Shown piece after piece: positions 35,600 to 44,502 of a stretch of 64,000 nt of DNA. Both the position numbers and the translations under genes were made by a program. Numbering within the stretch: position 1 is the stretch's first letter; each line of letters opens with the position of its first letter. Below the pieces are notes generated by a model. It saw only the letters and a program-made list of their open reading frames with translations, had not been told where the DNA came from and ran no database searches. Origin of the DNA: Opitutia bacterium (GTDB taxonomy: Bacteria > Verrucomicrobiota > Verrucomicrobiia > Opitutales > Opitutaceae); assembly GCA_016217545.1 (NCBI GenBank), contig JACRHT010000011.1:124001-188000 (forward strand), written 5' to 3'.

Positions 35600-37696
35600 T
35601 CACTTCAGGTATTTCGCCAGCCAGCCGCGGACCTCGTTGTAGAAATAGCGGCTGTCCTCACCCCGCAGGATCCAGTGGCCGGCCTCGGGGAACACGATGA
35701 GCTTGCTCTGCACGCCGAGGCGCTGGTTCAGCGCGAACCACATCAGCGCATTGTTAACCGGCACGCGGTAGTCGAGTTCGCCGACCGTGATGAGGATCGG
35801 CGTCTTGAAACCGGTGCCCTTCGCGTGATTGCCCGCCTGCAAGACCGGACTCTGCTCGCGCCACACCGCGCTGTCGCCCCAGACCGGGCCGCCGCTGTTC
35901 ACCTCGCGGCCCCAGATGCTGTCGCTCGTGCCCCACTGCATGATGAGGTCGGCCTCGCCGGCGTGGGAGATGATGCACTTGTAGCGCGTGGTCGTCGCCT
36001 GCAGCCAGTTGGCGAGGTGACCGCCGTAGCTGGCGCCCGCTGCGGCCATGCGCGTGCCGTCGATGAACGAAAAACGCTTCACCGCTTCGTCCGCGGCCTC
36101 GTTCACGTGGTTGCCTGGTCCGCGCAGCGGATCGAGCTGGATCGAACGGGCGAACTCCTCGCCGTAACCGGTCGAGCCCTTGTAGTCGGTGAGGAGGATG
36201 ACGTATTCCGTGCCGGCGAGCAGGTGGTAATTCCAACGCAGCACGAAGGTGTCGTGCCACATGTTCGCCGCGCCGCCGTGGATGACGACGAAGAGCGGAT
36301 ACTTCTTCGCCGCGTCGAAGCCGGCCGGACGCACGATCATGTTGTGAACGGTCATGCCATCGCTGGCCTTGAAATCGAAGTGCTCCACGCCGGGCAGATC
36401 GAGCGTGGCGGCCTTGTCGGCATTGAAGGACGTCAGTCGCTTCGGCGCGCCGTTGAAGGCGTAGATCTCCACCGGATTCGAGACGCTGTCCCAAGTGCCG
36501 ACGAGCGCCTTGCCGCCGGCGGCGAGCCCGCCGGTGGTGCCGTAAGTCATCGACGGCTCGTCGCGCACGTCGCCCCCGGCGTAGCTGACTGAGTGGATCT
36601 GCTCGATGCCGGCGTGCTCGAAGGTGAAATAGACGCGATCGCCGCCCTCGGGCAGCGCGTAGCGGCCCACCGCGCGATCCAGTTTGGCGGTGAGAACATT
36701 TTTCTTCGCCGCATCGAACGGCCACGGGAAACTCGCGAGGCGGCTGAGGTCGTAGACCTTGTCGATCGTGTTCGGGTCGGTGATGCAGAAGAGCGTCTTG
36801 CCGTCCGGTGAAAACCGGAGGTTGCCGTAGCTGCTCATGTCGTTCGTCAGGCGCGTCGGTTCGCCGCCGGCGGCCGTGACGAAATAAAGCTGCGTGTAAA
36901 CCGGCTCGCGCGCGGCGGCGTCGCGGTTGGTCGAGACGCTGAACACCACGCCGCTGCTATCGGGCGCCCATTCGGCCTCGAGGTTCTGGCCGTCGTCGCC
37001 CTGCCCGCCACCGAAGCCGGGCAGCTCCGCCAGCTTGCTGCCGGCGAGGAGATCGCGCGCTTTCGCACCGGCCTTTGCGTCCATCACGAAGAGGTGAGCC
37101 TTCTTGTCGTCGAGCCAGCTCATCCAGAAACGCGGCGGGAACTGCTCGTAGGCGCGCGCGTTGTATTTGCGGTCCTTGCGCTCCTTCGCGGCCTTCTTGA
37201 TCGCGTCCTCGTCGTTCGCGCCGGGGAACACGTCGCTCACGAAGAGCAGCTGTTTGCCGTCGGGGCTGAACTTCGGCGAACGCGCGCCCAGCGTGAGGCT
37301 CGTCAGCCGCTCGGCTTCGCCGGGCTGTTTGAGATTCAGCAGATAAATCTGCGAGGCCTCGTCGCCCTCGCGGCGGGTCGTGAAGACGATGCTTGCGGAA
37401 TCGGGCGACCAGCTCACACCGCCCTCCGGCGCCTTCGTGGAGGTGATGCGGCGTGCGGGCGTGTCGTCGGCCAGGGACTTCAGCCAGAGGTCCACCGACT
37501 GGTCCTTGGCGTCGTAGGCGGGCTCCGCCACCGAGAACACCACCCATTGTCCGTCGGGGCTCGGCACGGGGGCGCCGACCCGCTTCATCAGCCACAACTC
37601 CTCGTGCGTGATCGGATGTTTTTTCGCCGCCGCTTCGGCGCCAAACACCACCGCCACGGACACGATCCAACCGACCAACAGAGCGCGAATTTTCAT
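35600..37696 (-). CDS. Secreted S9 family (prolyl oligopeptidase-type) peptidase
   Basis: A 698-residue serine peptidase. A signal peptide (about 1-22) precedes a WD40-like propeller with repeats such as GVSWSPDSASIVFTTRR, KFSPDGKQLLFVSD and LRFSPDGKTLFC. The C-terminal alpha/beta-hydrolase domain has YPLFVVIHGGAANMW and the nucleophile Ser (about 555) in AAGASYGGHLANW. The Asp is in TVGELDYRVP and the His in FPEAGHW. The layout matches dipeptidyl-peptidase/acylaminoacyl-peptidase relatives. It is 77 bases downstream of the M16 peptidase gene on the same strand, suggesting a peptide-degrading pair. Confidence 0.92.
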   Translation of the reverse strand: MKIRALLVGWIVSVAVVFGAEAAAKKHPITHEELWLMKRVGAPVPSPDGQWVVFSVAEPAYDAKDQSVDLWLKSLADDTPARRITSTKAPEGGVSWSPDSASIVFTTRREGDEASQIYLLNLKQPGEAERLTSLTLGARSPKFSPDGKQLLFVSDVFPGANDEDAIKKAAKERKDRKYNARAYEQFPPRFWMSWLDDKKAHLFVMDAKAGAKARDLLAGSKLAELPGFGGGQGDDGQNLEAEWAPDSSGVVFSVSTNRDAAAREPVYTQLYFVTAAGGEPTRLTNDMSSYGNLRFSPDGKTLFCITDPNTIDKVYDLSRLASFPWPFDAAKKNVLTAKLDRAVGRYALPEGGDRVYFTFEHAGIEQIHSVSYAGGDVRDEPSMTYGTTGGLAAGGKALVGTWDSVSNPVEIYAFNGAPKRLTSFNADKAATLDLPGVEHFDFKASDGMTVHNMIVRPAGFDAAKKYPLFVVIHGGAANMWHDTFVLRWNYHLLAGTEYVILLTDYKGSTGYGEEFARSIQLDPLRGPGNHVNEAADEAVKRFSFIDGTRMAAAGASYGGHLANWLQATTTRYKCIISHAGEADLIMQWGTSDSIWGREVNSGGPVWGDSAVWREQSPVLQAGNHAKGTGFKTPILITVGELDYRVPVNNALMWFALNQRLGVQSKLIVFPEAGHWILRGEDSRYFYNEVRGWLAKYLK

Positions 37697-37773
37697 CGCG
37701 CGAGTGTCCCGGCCGAGGGGCCTGAGTCAAACGCGTTGCGGCGAACGAGGCCGCGCGCGCGACGTCCCGGCCG

Positions 37774-40599
37774 CTACTTCGCAGTCTTCGGTTCGATGAA
37801 GAAGCGGAAGAGATTTTTCGGGCCGAGATACCGCTTGGCCAGCGCGCCGAGGTCCGCGGGCGTCGCGGCGGCGTAGTCGCGCTCCAAGCTGCGCACCTCG
37901 TCGAGGCGGCCGGGATGCGTCTGCGAGTCGTCGAGGCAATCGAGCCAGTATTCGTTGCGCGAGAGCTGCTGCCGCGCGCCGGCGACGGCTTGGGCTTGGG
38001 CGCGGCCGAGCTCCTCGGCGGTCACGCCTTTCTTCGCGAGTTCGCTCCCGATGTCGGAGACTTGCTCGGCGATCTTCTTCGCCGACTTCGTCGCCACATC
38101 GAGCCGGCAGCGCAGCGACGCCAATCCGGGGAAGGTCTCGGAGTAGGCCAGTGAGGCATCGAGCACGTAGGTCGCGCCTTTTTCCTCGCGGATTTGCACG
38201 CGCAAACGGTCGCCGAGGATTCCCGCCAGCAAGCGCAAGTGTCGCTGCTCGGTTATCGTCAGCGCATCGCGCACCGGCCAGTCGAGCAGGATCGTCGTCG
38301 GGCGGCCCGCGACCGCGGGATAGCTGAAGCGGCGCGTCTCCGGCGGAGCCGGGAATTTCAATTTCCGCGCGGCGGCTGAAGCGGGCGCGACCTCACCGCG
38401 CACCGGCAGCGCGCCGAAGGTTTTCGCCACCTCGGCGATGGTGGCGTCGACATCGAAATCGCCCACGAGCGTCGCTTCGATGGGCGACGACTCGAGCATC
38501 GGTTTCAACCACGCGGCGAGTGTCGCGAACGAGTGTTTCTCGGCCATTTGGCGCGCCGGCAAACCGATCCGAGTGTCTCCGCCCGCGAGAAACGAAAAGA
38601 CGGAAGTCTGAATGACGCCATCCGGCTGCGAGCGACTCCTGGCGTAGATGTCACCGATTAACCGACGCACGCGCGACTCCTCCTCCACGCGCCACGCGGG
38701 ATCCACGAGATACGCCGTCGCCACCTGCAAAAACCGCCGCAAGTCGTCGCCCGTGGTGGCGCCCGTGATCTCGCACGCATCGTCGGCGGCATGCATGTTG
38801 AGCGTCACCGCATGTCCGCGCATCGCCTGGCGCATTTCTTCGTTGGAGTGTTTGGCCAGTCCGCCGCCTACGAGGCCCCCGGCCCACAGCCCGAGACCGG
38901 GATGTTCGAGGGGCTCCGCCGCGCGCCCTTCGCCGAAACGCAGGCGGAAATGCACGCGGCCGTGTTCGAGCGCGGTGCGTTTCAAATTCAGCCGCACGCC
39001 GTTCGCGAAACGCACCTGCCAGACGTCGAGGTCCGCGACGTGCTCGCGTTGGGCAACCGTTCCGGGTGGGCCGAAGTCTTCGTAAGCGAACTTCGCCTCC
39101 GCCAAGGCAGCCGCGGCGGTCACAGGCACGGCGCGGCTTTGCTGGTAGGCGGCGAGAATCTTCTCCGGCGTGACCTTGAGCCACTGCGGTGAAGCCGTGA
39201 CGAAGATCCGGCGCACGCCGCGCTCCCACTCGGTGCGCCATGCGGCCTGGCAATCCTGCGCAGTGATCTCCTCGATCCGGGCGAGGCGCGCGGCCAGACG
39301 TTCATCCGGCAGCACGAAGACCGTTTCCTCCTCGACCGCAGTCGCGATCGCTTGCGCGAGCGCCGGGGTCGGAGCTGAGGTGGCACGCGTGGCCTCCTCG
39401 CGGATGACGGTGCGCAGATTGTCCTTCGCCGCCGCCAGCTCGGTCGGATCGAAACCCGCCTCGGCCGCCGAGCGCTGTTCGTTTTCGGCAATGCCCACCA
39501 GTGCGGACCATTCCTTGGCGTTGCCCGCCACCGAAAACGTCTCGACGGCAAACCTCCCGCCGACCGTCGCGTGGTTCAGTCGGTAACCGCCAATGACCTG
39601 TCCTCGCGTCTCGGTCAGCCGCTGTAGCCGCCGGCGAATCATCGCGCGCGCCAGTTCCAAGCGCAGGTTCCGCGTGCGTCGCTCCTCGTCGTCCGGCCCG
39701 TCATCCCGCAGCCGCGCGGCCATCAGGTCCACCTGCACGCCATCGCGCATCTCGGGATGCAGCGCCGCGCGCACGTCCTTGCTCGCGGGCAGATCGCCGG
39801 GCGAGACGTGCGGCCGTTCCGCGCTGCGCGCGACGAGCGTCCCGAATTGCGCGCGCAACGCAGCCTCGATGTCACCGACCGCACCATCGCCGGCGACGAT
39901 CACCACCATGCGTTCCGGACGATAGCCGGCGTCGTAGAATCCGCGCAACGCCGCCGGCGTCGCCTTCTTGATCGCCGACTCTGTGCCGCTCGGCAGGCGA
40001 TCCGACATGAGCGTGCCCGGAAACTGAAACTGTCGCAGCGCGACCATGCGCTCCAAATCCAACGAACGCCGCGCCTGCATCTCGCTCAAAAGCACGCCGC
40101 GCTCGCGCTCGACCTCGGCCTTTTCAAAGAGGATCCCGTCGGCAAACTCCCGGAGCACGCGCAGACCGTCGGCAATCGTGGCCGGCGTGGCGTCGGGCAG
40201 GTCGACCTTGTAGAGGGTGTGCGTTTCGAAGGTCCTGGCGTTCACGTGCGGCCCGAAAGCGACGCCCTCGCGCTGGAGGAACTTTACGAGTTCCCCCGCC
40301 GCAAAATGGCGCGTGCCGTTGAACGCCATGTGCTCGACGAAGTGCGCGTAACCGCGCTCGTCGTCGCGCTCGTGCAGCGAGCCGGTGAGCACGAGCAAAC
40401 GCAGGCTCACGAGCTTCTCCGGCGTGCGATTCGGGGCGATGGCGTAGCGGACACCGTTCTCCAGCTTGCCCCACGTCACACGCGGACTCGGGGCGATGTC
40501 GCTGTGCTCGTGCGGCCAAGCGGGCGCCGTCTGCGCCGCCGCCGGCAAAGCCCACAGGATGGACAACGCGACCCACCGGAAAACACGGAGCCTGTTCAT
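37774..40599 (-). CDS. M16 family zinc metallopeptidase (pitrilysin-type)
   Basis: A 941-residue secreted protein with a signal peptide (about 1-22, ending near AAAQTAP) and two M16 halves. The inverted zinc motif HxxEH is HFVEH at residues 86-90, followed by MAFNGTRHFAAGELVKFLQ, HVNARTFETHTLY, the downstream Glu region, and RPERMVVIVAGD. The C-terminal half is inactive, as usual. It starts 12 bases after dprA and precedes the S9 peptidase. Confidence 0.92.
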   Translation of the reverse strand: MNRLRVFRWVALSILWALPAAAQTAPAWPHEHSDIAPSPRVTWGKLENGVRYAIAPNRTPEKLVSLRLLVLTGSLHERDDERGYAHFVEHMAFNGTRHFAAGELVKFLQREGVAFGPHVNARTFETHTLYKVDLPDATPATIADGLRVLREFADGILFEKAEVERERGVLLSEMQARRSLDLERMVALRQFQFPGTLMSDRLPSGTESAIKKATPAALRGFYDAGYRPERMVVIVAGDGAVGDIEAALRAQFGTLVARSAERPHVSPGDLPASKDVRAALHPEMRDGVQVDLMAARLRDDGPDDEERRTRNLRLELARAMIRRRLQRLTETRGQVIGGYRLNHATVGGRFAVETFSVAGNAKEWSALVGIAENEQRSAAEAGFDPTELAAAKDNLRTVIREEATRATSAPTPALAQAIATAVEEETVFVLPDERLAARLARIEEITAQDCQAAWRTEWERGVRRIFVTASPQWLKVTPEKILAAYQQSRAVPVTAAAALAEAKFAYEDFGPPGTVAQREHVADLDVWQVRFANGVRLNLKRTALEHGRVHFRLRFGEGRAAEPLEHPGLGLWAGGLVGGGLAKHSNEEMRQAMRGHAVTLNMHAADDACEITGATTGDDLRRFLQVATAYLVDPAWRVEEESRVRRLIGDIYARSRSQPDGVIQTSVFSFLAGGDTRIGLPARQMAEKHSFATLAAWLKPMLESSPIEATLVGDFDVDATIAEVAKTFGALPVRGEVAPASAAARKLKFPAPPETRRFSYPAVAGRPTTILLDWPVRDALTITEQRHLRLLAGILGDRLRVQIREEKGATYVLDASLAYSETFPGLASLRCRLDVATKSAKKIAEQVSDIGSELAKKGVTAEELGRAQAQAVAGARQQLSRNEYWLDCLDDSQTHPGRLDEVRSLERDYAAATPADLGALAKRYLGPKNLFRFFIEPKTAK

Positions 40600-40611
40600 C
40601 GAAAATCCTCC

Positions 40612-41760
40612 TCAACCATTCCGGCTTTCGAAAGTGCCGTCGGCACGTTTCACCACGAGCTTTTTCAACTCGAGCATCATCAGCGCCGCGGAGACGAGCG
40701 GTGCGGACAGTCCAGTCTGCGCCGTGAGCGCATCGATGCCGAGCAGCGCGCCGCCGCGGAAGCACTCGGCGATTTTGCGTTCGTCCTCGCTCAACGCCGC
40801 CGCGGTGAGCTGCTCGAGCACGCTGGGCTGATCGGGCGCAGCGGGAATCTTGCCCGGCGCGAAGCCCTGCAGGTAGTTCAACTCGCTGAGGAGGTCGTCG
40901 ACACTCGTGAGCAACGTCGCGCCGTCGCGGATCAGTTGATGGCAGCCGGCGCTGCTCGGCTGGTCGATGCGGCCGGGCACGGCGAACAACAGCCGGCCTT
41001 GCTCACCGGCGAAGCGCGCGGTGATCATCGCGCCACCATCGACATCGCTCTCCACCACGATCACCGCCTCGCTCATGCCGGCAACAATGCGATTGCGCAT
41101 GGCGAAGGACTGGCGATCGGCTTTGCGGCCGAACGGAAACTCCGAGAGCACCGCGCCGCTCTCGGCGATGCGTCGATACAGGTCGAGATTCTCCGAGGGA
41201 TAGATGATATCGATGCCGGTGCCGATCACGGCGGCGGTCTTGCCGCCCACGGACAGCGCGCCTTCGTGCGCGGCGGTGTCGATGCCGCGCGCGAGTCCGC
41301 TCGCGACGCAGAAGCCGAGCCGCGCGAGTTCGGCACCGAGTTTTTTCGCGGTGGCCTGGCCGTAGAGCGTCGTGCGCCGGCTGCCGACGATCGCGATGCA
41401 CGGCGCGTCGAACTCGTAGTCGCCCTTGCGATAGAGGCCGATGGGAGGATCGGTGATTTCCTTGAGGAGGCGCGGATAACCCGCATCGCGCGCGGTGATG
41501 AAGGTCGCGCCGGCCTGCGCGAGCCGTTCCTCCTCGCGTGCGAGATCGAAGTGCGCCGTCCAGCCCACGACCGCCGCGCTCGTCTCCGGGCCGACGCCGC
41601 GCACGCGTTCGAGGCTCCGGCGATCGGCGCGCAGGATCGCGACCGGGTCGCCGCCGAATTCGGCAAGCAGGCGATTGAGCGAGATGGGGCCGATGTTCGG
41701 CAGGTCGTTCAAAATCATGAACGCCTGTCGGGGCGTGAGGTCAGGGGCAGGTGTCGTCAT
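40612..41760 (-). CDS. dprA: DNA-processing protein DprA (Smf)
   Basis: Loads RecA on incoming single-stranded DNA during transformation. The 382-residue protein has an N-terminal helix-hairpin-helix-like region (LNDLPNIGPISLNRLLAEFG, LERVRGVGPETSAAVVG) and the Rossmann-like DprA core: AIVGSRRTTLYGQATAKKLGAELARLG, ASGLARGIDTAAHEGAL, GTGIDIIYPSENLDLY and FPFGRKADRQSFAMRNRIVAGMSEAVIVVE. A C-terminal winged-helix domain follows (IDALTAQTGLSAPLVSAALMMLELKKLV). The ATG at 41760 overlaps the end of nnr by 20 bases. No other competence gene is in the window. Confidence 0.95.
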   Translation of the reverse strand: MTTPAPDLTPRQAFMILNDLPNIGPISLNRLLAEFGGDPVAILRADRRSLERVRGVGPETSAAVVGWTAHFDLAREEERLAQAGATFITARDAGYPRLLKEITDPPIGLYRKGDYEFDAPCIAIVGSRRTTLYGQATAKKLGAELARLGFCVASGLARGIDTAAHEGALSVGGKTAAVIGTGIDIIYPSENLDLYRRIAESGAVLSEFPFGRKADRQSFAMRNRIVAGMSEAVIVVESDVDGGAMITARFAGEQGRLLFAVPGRIDQPSSAGCHQLIRDGATLLTSVDDLLSELNYLQGFAPGKIPAAPDQPSVLEQLTAAALSEDERKIAECFRGGALLGIDALTAQTGLSAPLVSAALMMLELKKLVVKRADGTFESRNG

Positions 41761-43306
41761 GGTCCGCGCAGTGGAGAGCTGGCTGGAGATAATCCAGCAG
41801 CTGCGTCGTCTGCACGGCCACCTGGCCCTTGTCGCGGGCGAGCAAATCCGCAGCGAGCCCATGCCACAGGACGCCTCGCGCGGCGGCGAGCAACAAATCG
41901 TCCGGCGCCTGCGCCATCAGCCCGCCGATGAGCCCCGCAAGGATATCGCCGCTGCCACCGCGCGCGAGCACCGGGCCGCCGAAAAAACTGAAATAGCTCA
42001 CGCCGCCCGCGACCACCCGAGTGGGCGAACCTTTCGCGACCAACACGGCGGCATTCGCCCAAGCGTCAGCGATGCGCGCCCACTCTCCCGCGTGCGGCGT
42101 GGCAACGAAACGCTTGCCGGGAGTCGATGCGATGATCTCCGGTCGGAGCGCGTCGGCATCGAGGAGTAGCGGAAGGGAATTTGCCGTATTACGGCAAATT
42201 GCCTCAGCAGCACGGAGAGTCTCGGGCGAGGCGCCGAGGCCCGGGCCGAGGACGAGCGCGGTGGCGCGGGCGGCTTTTTCGCAAATGAGATCGACGGCGT
42301 CGGCGGTGAGGCCGCCGTGGCTGCCTTCCGGACAACCGACCCACATGGCTTCGGGCAGCCTCGCAGCGTATTCAGGCACGAGCGGCACCGGCACGCAGGC
42401 GGTGAGCAAGCCGACGCCGCTGCGGAGCGCGGCCTGCACGGTCATCAACACCGCGCCGGGATAACTCAGCGAGCCGCCCACGACGAGCAGGTGGCCGTAA
42501 GTGCGTTTGTCGGAGTGCGCGGGGCGGAGGGCGGCGAGCGGGCGAAGGAGCGTGGGGAGCACGACGCAGGCTGTAGCCGGGGTCGGTGACCCCGGCCCGG
42601 GCTCACCGAGCCCGGCTACAGGTGCGGAGTGCGAAAAGAAACCCAAGTCGAGGTAACGCGCCCGCCCGACGAAGGCGGCGTTGGCCGGCGCGACGACGGG
42701 AGCTTTCACGATGCCGGTGCAGTAGGTGAAGTCGGCGCGGAAGACGGTGCCGCCGTTGACGTCCTCCCCCAGCCCGCTCGGTAAATCGACGGCGGCGCGC
42801 AGACGGATGCGCGGGTGCGTGTTCACCCAAGCAAGAAGCTCCGCCGTGGCGGCGTCCACTGGCGGGCGGAACTGGAAACCGAACACACCATCGAGACAGG
42901 CGTCGTAGGAAGAGAACTCACGCTTCACGGCGGCGGCATCGAGTTCGCGCGCGCGCGCGCCAGCGGTGGCGCGGAGCGTGTCGAGCGCGCGACGCGCGAG
43001 CGGACGCAGCGCCTCGACGCCGAACGCGAGCACGACGTCCGCGGTCGCGCCGGGGATGTCGGCGAGCAGCATCGCGGCGGCGAGCAAGGCGTCGCCGCCA
43101 TTGTGGCCCTTGCCGGCGAGAACAAGGAGGCGCACGCCGTTGCTGAGGCCGCCGATCTCGCGCGCGTCGTCGCGCAGGGCCGTCGCGATCGCGCGACCGG
43201 CGCGTTGCATGGCGTCCCACTCCGCGGCCTCGTCGCGCAGCAAGTCCGCCTCCCGTTTCCTCGCCTCGGCGCAGGACAGGATGGGGTGCGACTGGGCGGC
43301 CGTCAT
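41741..43306 (-). CDS. nnr: Bifunctional NAD(P)H-hydrate epimerase / ADP-dependent dehydratase carrying two in-frame palindromes
   Basis: Repairs damaged NADHX/NADPHX. The 521-residue protein joins an N-terminal YjeF_N epimerase (LAGKGHNGGDALLAA at about 63-77, DLPSGLGEDVNGG at about 174-186) to a C-terminal kinase-fold dehydratase (TYGHLLVVGGSLSYPGAV, LVLGPGLG, LLLDADALRP, ATPHAGEWARI, LARGGSGDILAGLIGGLMAQ with the catalytic Asp). Two dispersed palindromes are translated in frame: one encodes residues about 229-246, a Gly/Pro-rich linker between domains, and one encodes about 369-377 in the dehydratase. Both domains otherwise look intact. The ATG at 43306 is preferred over an upstream start. 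Confidence 0.93.
   Translation of the reverse strand: MTAAQSHPILSCAEARKREADLLRDEAAEWDAMQRAGRAIATALRDDAREIGGLSNGVRLLVLAGKGHNGGDALLAAAMLLADIPGATADVVLAFGVEALRPLARRALDTLRATAGARARELDAAAVKREFSSYDACLDGVFGFQFRPPVDAATAELLAWVNTHPRIRLRAAVDLPSGLGEDVNGGTVFRADFTYCTGIVKAPVVAPANAAFVGRARYLDLGFFSHSAPVAGLGEPGPGSPTPATACVVLPTLLRPLAALRPAHSDKRTYGHLLVVGGSLSYPGAVLMTVQAALRSGVGLLTACVPVPLVPEYAARLPEAMWVGCPEGSHGGLTADAVDLICEKAARATALVLGPGLGASPETLRAAEAICRNTANSLPLLLDADALRPEIIASTPGKRFVATPHAGEWARIADAWANAAVLVAKGSPTRVVAGGVSYFSFFGGPVLARGGSGDILAGLIGGLMAQAPDDLLLAAARGVLWHGLAADLLARDKGQVAVQTTQLLDYLQPALHCADHDDTCP
42178..42200. repeat. TAATA-centred palindrome inside the nnr coding sequence
   Basis: AATTTGCCGTA, a central T at 42189, then TACGGCAAATT: 11+1+11 and perfect. 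It is the same 23-bp core as the palindrome at 5285-5321, in opposite orientation. Read in the nnr frame it encodes AICRNTANS (about 369-377), just before the LLLDADAL strand. No stop codon results. Confidence 0.85.
42573..42619. repeat. Inverted pair of GTAG-footed palindromes (family B) inside nnr
   Basis: Two 23-base units, 42573-42595 (+) and 42597-42619 (-), one base apart, form an almost perfect 51-base inverted repeat at 42571-42621. Each is GTAG, an 8-bp stem and loop GGT. The stems are CCGGGGTC/GACCCCGG and CCGGGCTC/GAGCCCGG, again compensated. The 51 bases equal 17 codons, and the nnr frame crosses them without a stop. Confidence 0.88.
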
Positions 43307-43337
43307 GAGGGGAACGATACGCGTGGGGCGCGAAAGC

Positions 43338-43937
43338 TCAACCACCGGCACCGTTCGTCAAGAGCGTCCGTCCGCCGCCAGTAGTCGCGCCCGGTGTGCC
43401 GGTCCCATGCGGCTTCGTTGGAGTCATGTCTCCTTGAGCAGCCTCGTCCGCGAATCGCTCCGGCGGACGAGGTGGAAGATCGACCCGCGGGGCCGTCGCG
43501 GGATCGTAATCCGGGTGGTCGCGGTAGAACTGATCTCGGCTCCATTGCGGCTCGGTGAACGCGAGCGGGAGCGCGGCATTGACGCCGTGGTCGAGGATCG
43601 GGCGCGTGAGCGCAGGCAGGGAGCGGAAGTAGAATCTCCCTCCGTGGCGCCGCACCTCGTAGAAATCGCCGTGGCGCTTGCGACGTTGGTCCCATACGGC
43701 GACCTCGGTAACGTCGTCTTCCCAGACGGCGTAGCCGCCCCAGCGCGCGAAGATCCGCTCGGCCGCGCGCAGCGTGCCAGCGTCAATCGGGATTTCGGCG
43801 CGGTCCGGCGCCGGCGCGATTGAGGGGGCCTTTGCGGGCGGAGTGCGGGGCGTCTCGCTGCGAAAGGCCAGCCAGCCGAAAGCGAGTCCCGCGGAGAAGC
43901 CGAGCGTGAGCCAGAGCGAGAAGAGGGAGCTTTTCAT
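43338..43937 (-). CDS. Hypothetical membrane-anchored protein, paralogue of the adjacent gene
   Basis: A 199-residue protein with one N-terminal membrane anchor or signal (LFSLWLTLGFSAGLAFGWLAF, about 4-24). A Pro-rich linker follows, then a domain containing RWGGYAVWEDDVTEVAVWDQRRKRHGDFYEVRRHGGRFYFRSLPALTRP. I do not recognise the family. It is similar to the gene at 43947-44498 (see its WADRAYWKNDRTRFAYWN...YFFEARRTAKGYRFREIPEP), so the two are tandem duplicates. It lies 9 bases after that gene and 31 bases before nnr. Confidence 0.75.
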   Translation of the reverse strand: MKSSLFSLWLTLGFSAGLAFGWLAFRSETPRTPPAKAPSIAPAPDRAEIPIDAGTLRAAERIFARWGGYAVWEDDVTEVAVWDQRRKRHGDFYEVRRHGGRFYFRSLPALTRPILDHGVNAALPLAFTEPQWSRDQFYRDHPDYDPATAPRVDLPPRPPERFADEAAQGDMTPTKPHGTGTPGATTGGGRTLLTNGAGG

Positions 43938-43946
43938 CGCAGTCGT

Positions 43947-44498
43947 TCAAGGGCGCCGCGGCGCGTCGGAGTCCCGTCGCGCGGGGGCACCGTCCTTGGG
44001 CGCGCGTTCCAGTTTGGGCAACGACGACGGCTCGTGCGGAGGCTTCACCGGGTCCTCGAGTCGGGCCCGAATCGGGAGGTAGAGGCGCAGCGGCGTGTCG
44101 TCGGTGGCGTCGGGGTCCCATTGGAAGCCGGCGTCGCGGGGCTCCGGAATCTCGCGGAAGCGATAGCCTTTCGCCGTGCGGCGGGCTTCGAAAAAGTAGC
44201 TGTAGGTGCTGGTGCCGGGGTTCCAGTAGGCGAAGCGTGTGCGGTCGTTCTTCCAATACGCGCGGTCGGCCCAGATGGCGAAGATTTCCGGCAGGCCGTC
44301 CCAGTCGCGGTAGTCGCGCAGGCCGACGGCCTCGAGTTTCGTGGGCGGACGCTTTTCGCGGAGCGCTTCGGGCGGGACTTCGCGCTCTTTGGGTGTGGTG
44401 AGGTAGAAGAACGCCAGCGGCGCGCCGACGACGAGCAGGAGCACGATCCAACCGAGCCGCACTTTCCAGACGCGCGTGCTTTCGGCGGAGGAGTCCAT
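43947..44498 (-). CDS. Hypothetical membrane-anchored protein, paralogue of the adjacent gene
   Basis: A 183-residue protein with a single N-terminal membrane helix (WIVLLLVVGAPLAFFYLTT, about 17-36). The C-terminal domain includes LRDYRDWDGLPEIFAIWADRAYWKNDRTRFAYWN and a charged, Pro-rich tail. It is paralogous to the gene at 43338-43937. It starts 4 bases after acpS, so it belongs to the pdxJ-acpS-nnr transcript. The N-in anchor suggests a domain outside the inner membrane. Function unknown. Confidence 0.75.
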   Translation of the reverse strand: MDSSAESTRVWKVRLGWIVLLLVVGAPLAFFYLTTPKEREVPPEALREKRPPTKLEAVGLRDYRDWDGLPEIFAIWADRAYWKNDRTRFAYWNPGTSTYSYFFEARRTAKGYRFREIPEPRDAGFQWDPDATDDTPLRLYLPIRARLEDPVKPPHEPSSLPKLERAPKDGAPARRDSDAPRRP

Positions 44499-44502
44499 GG
44501 GG

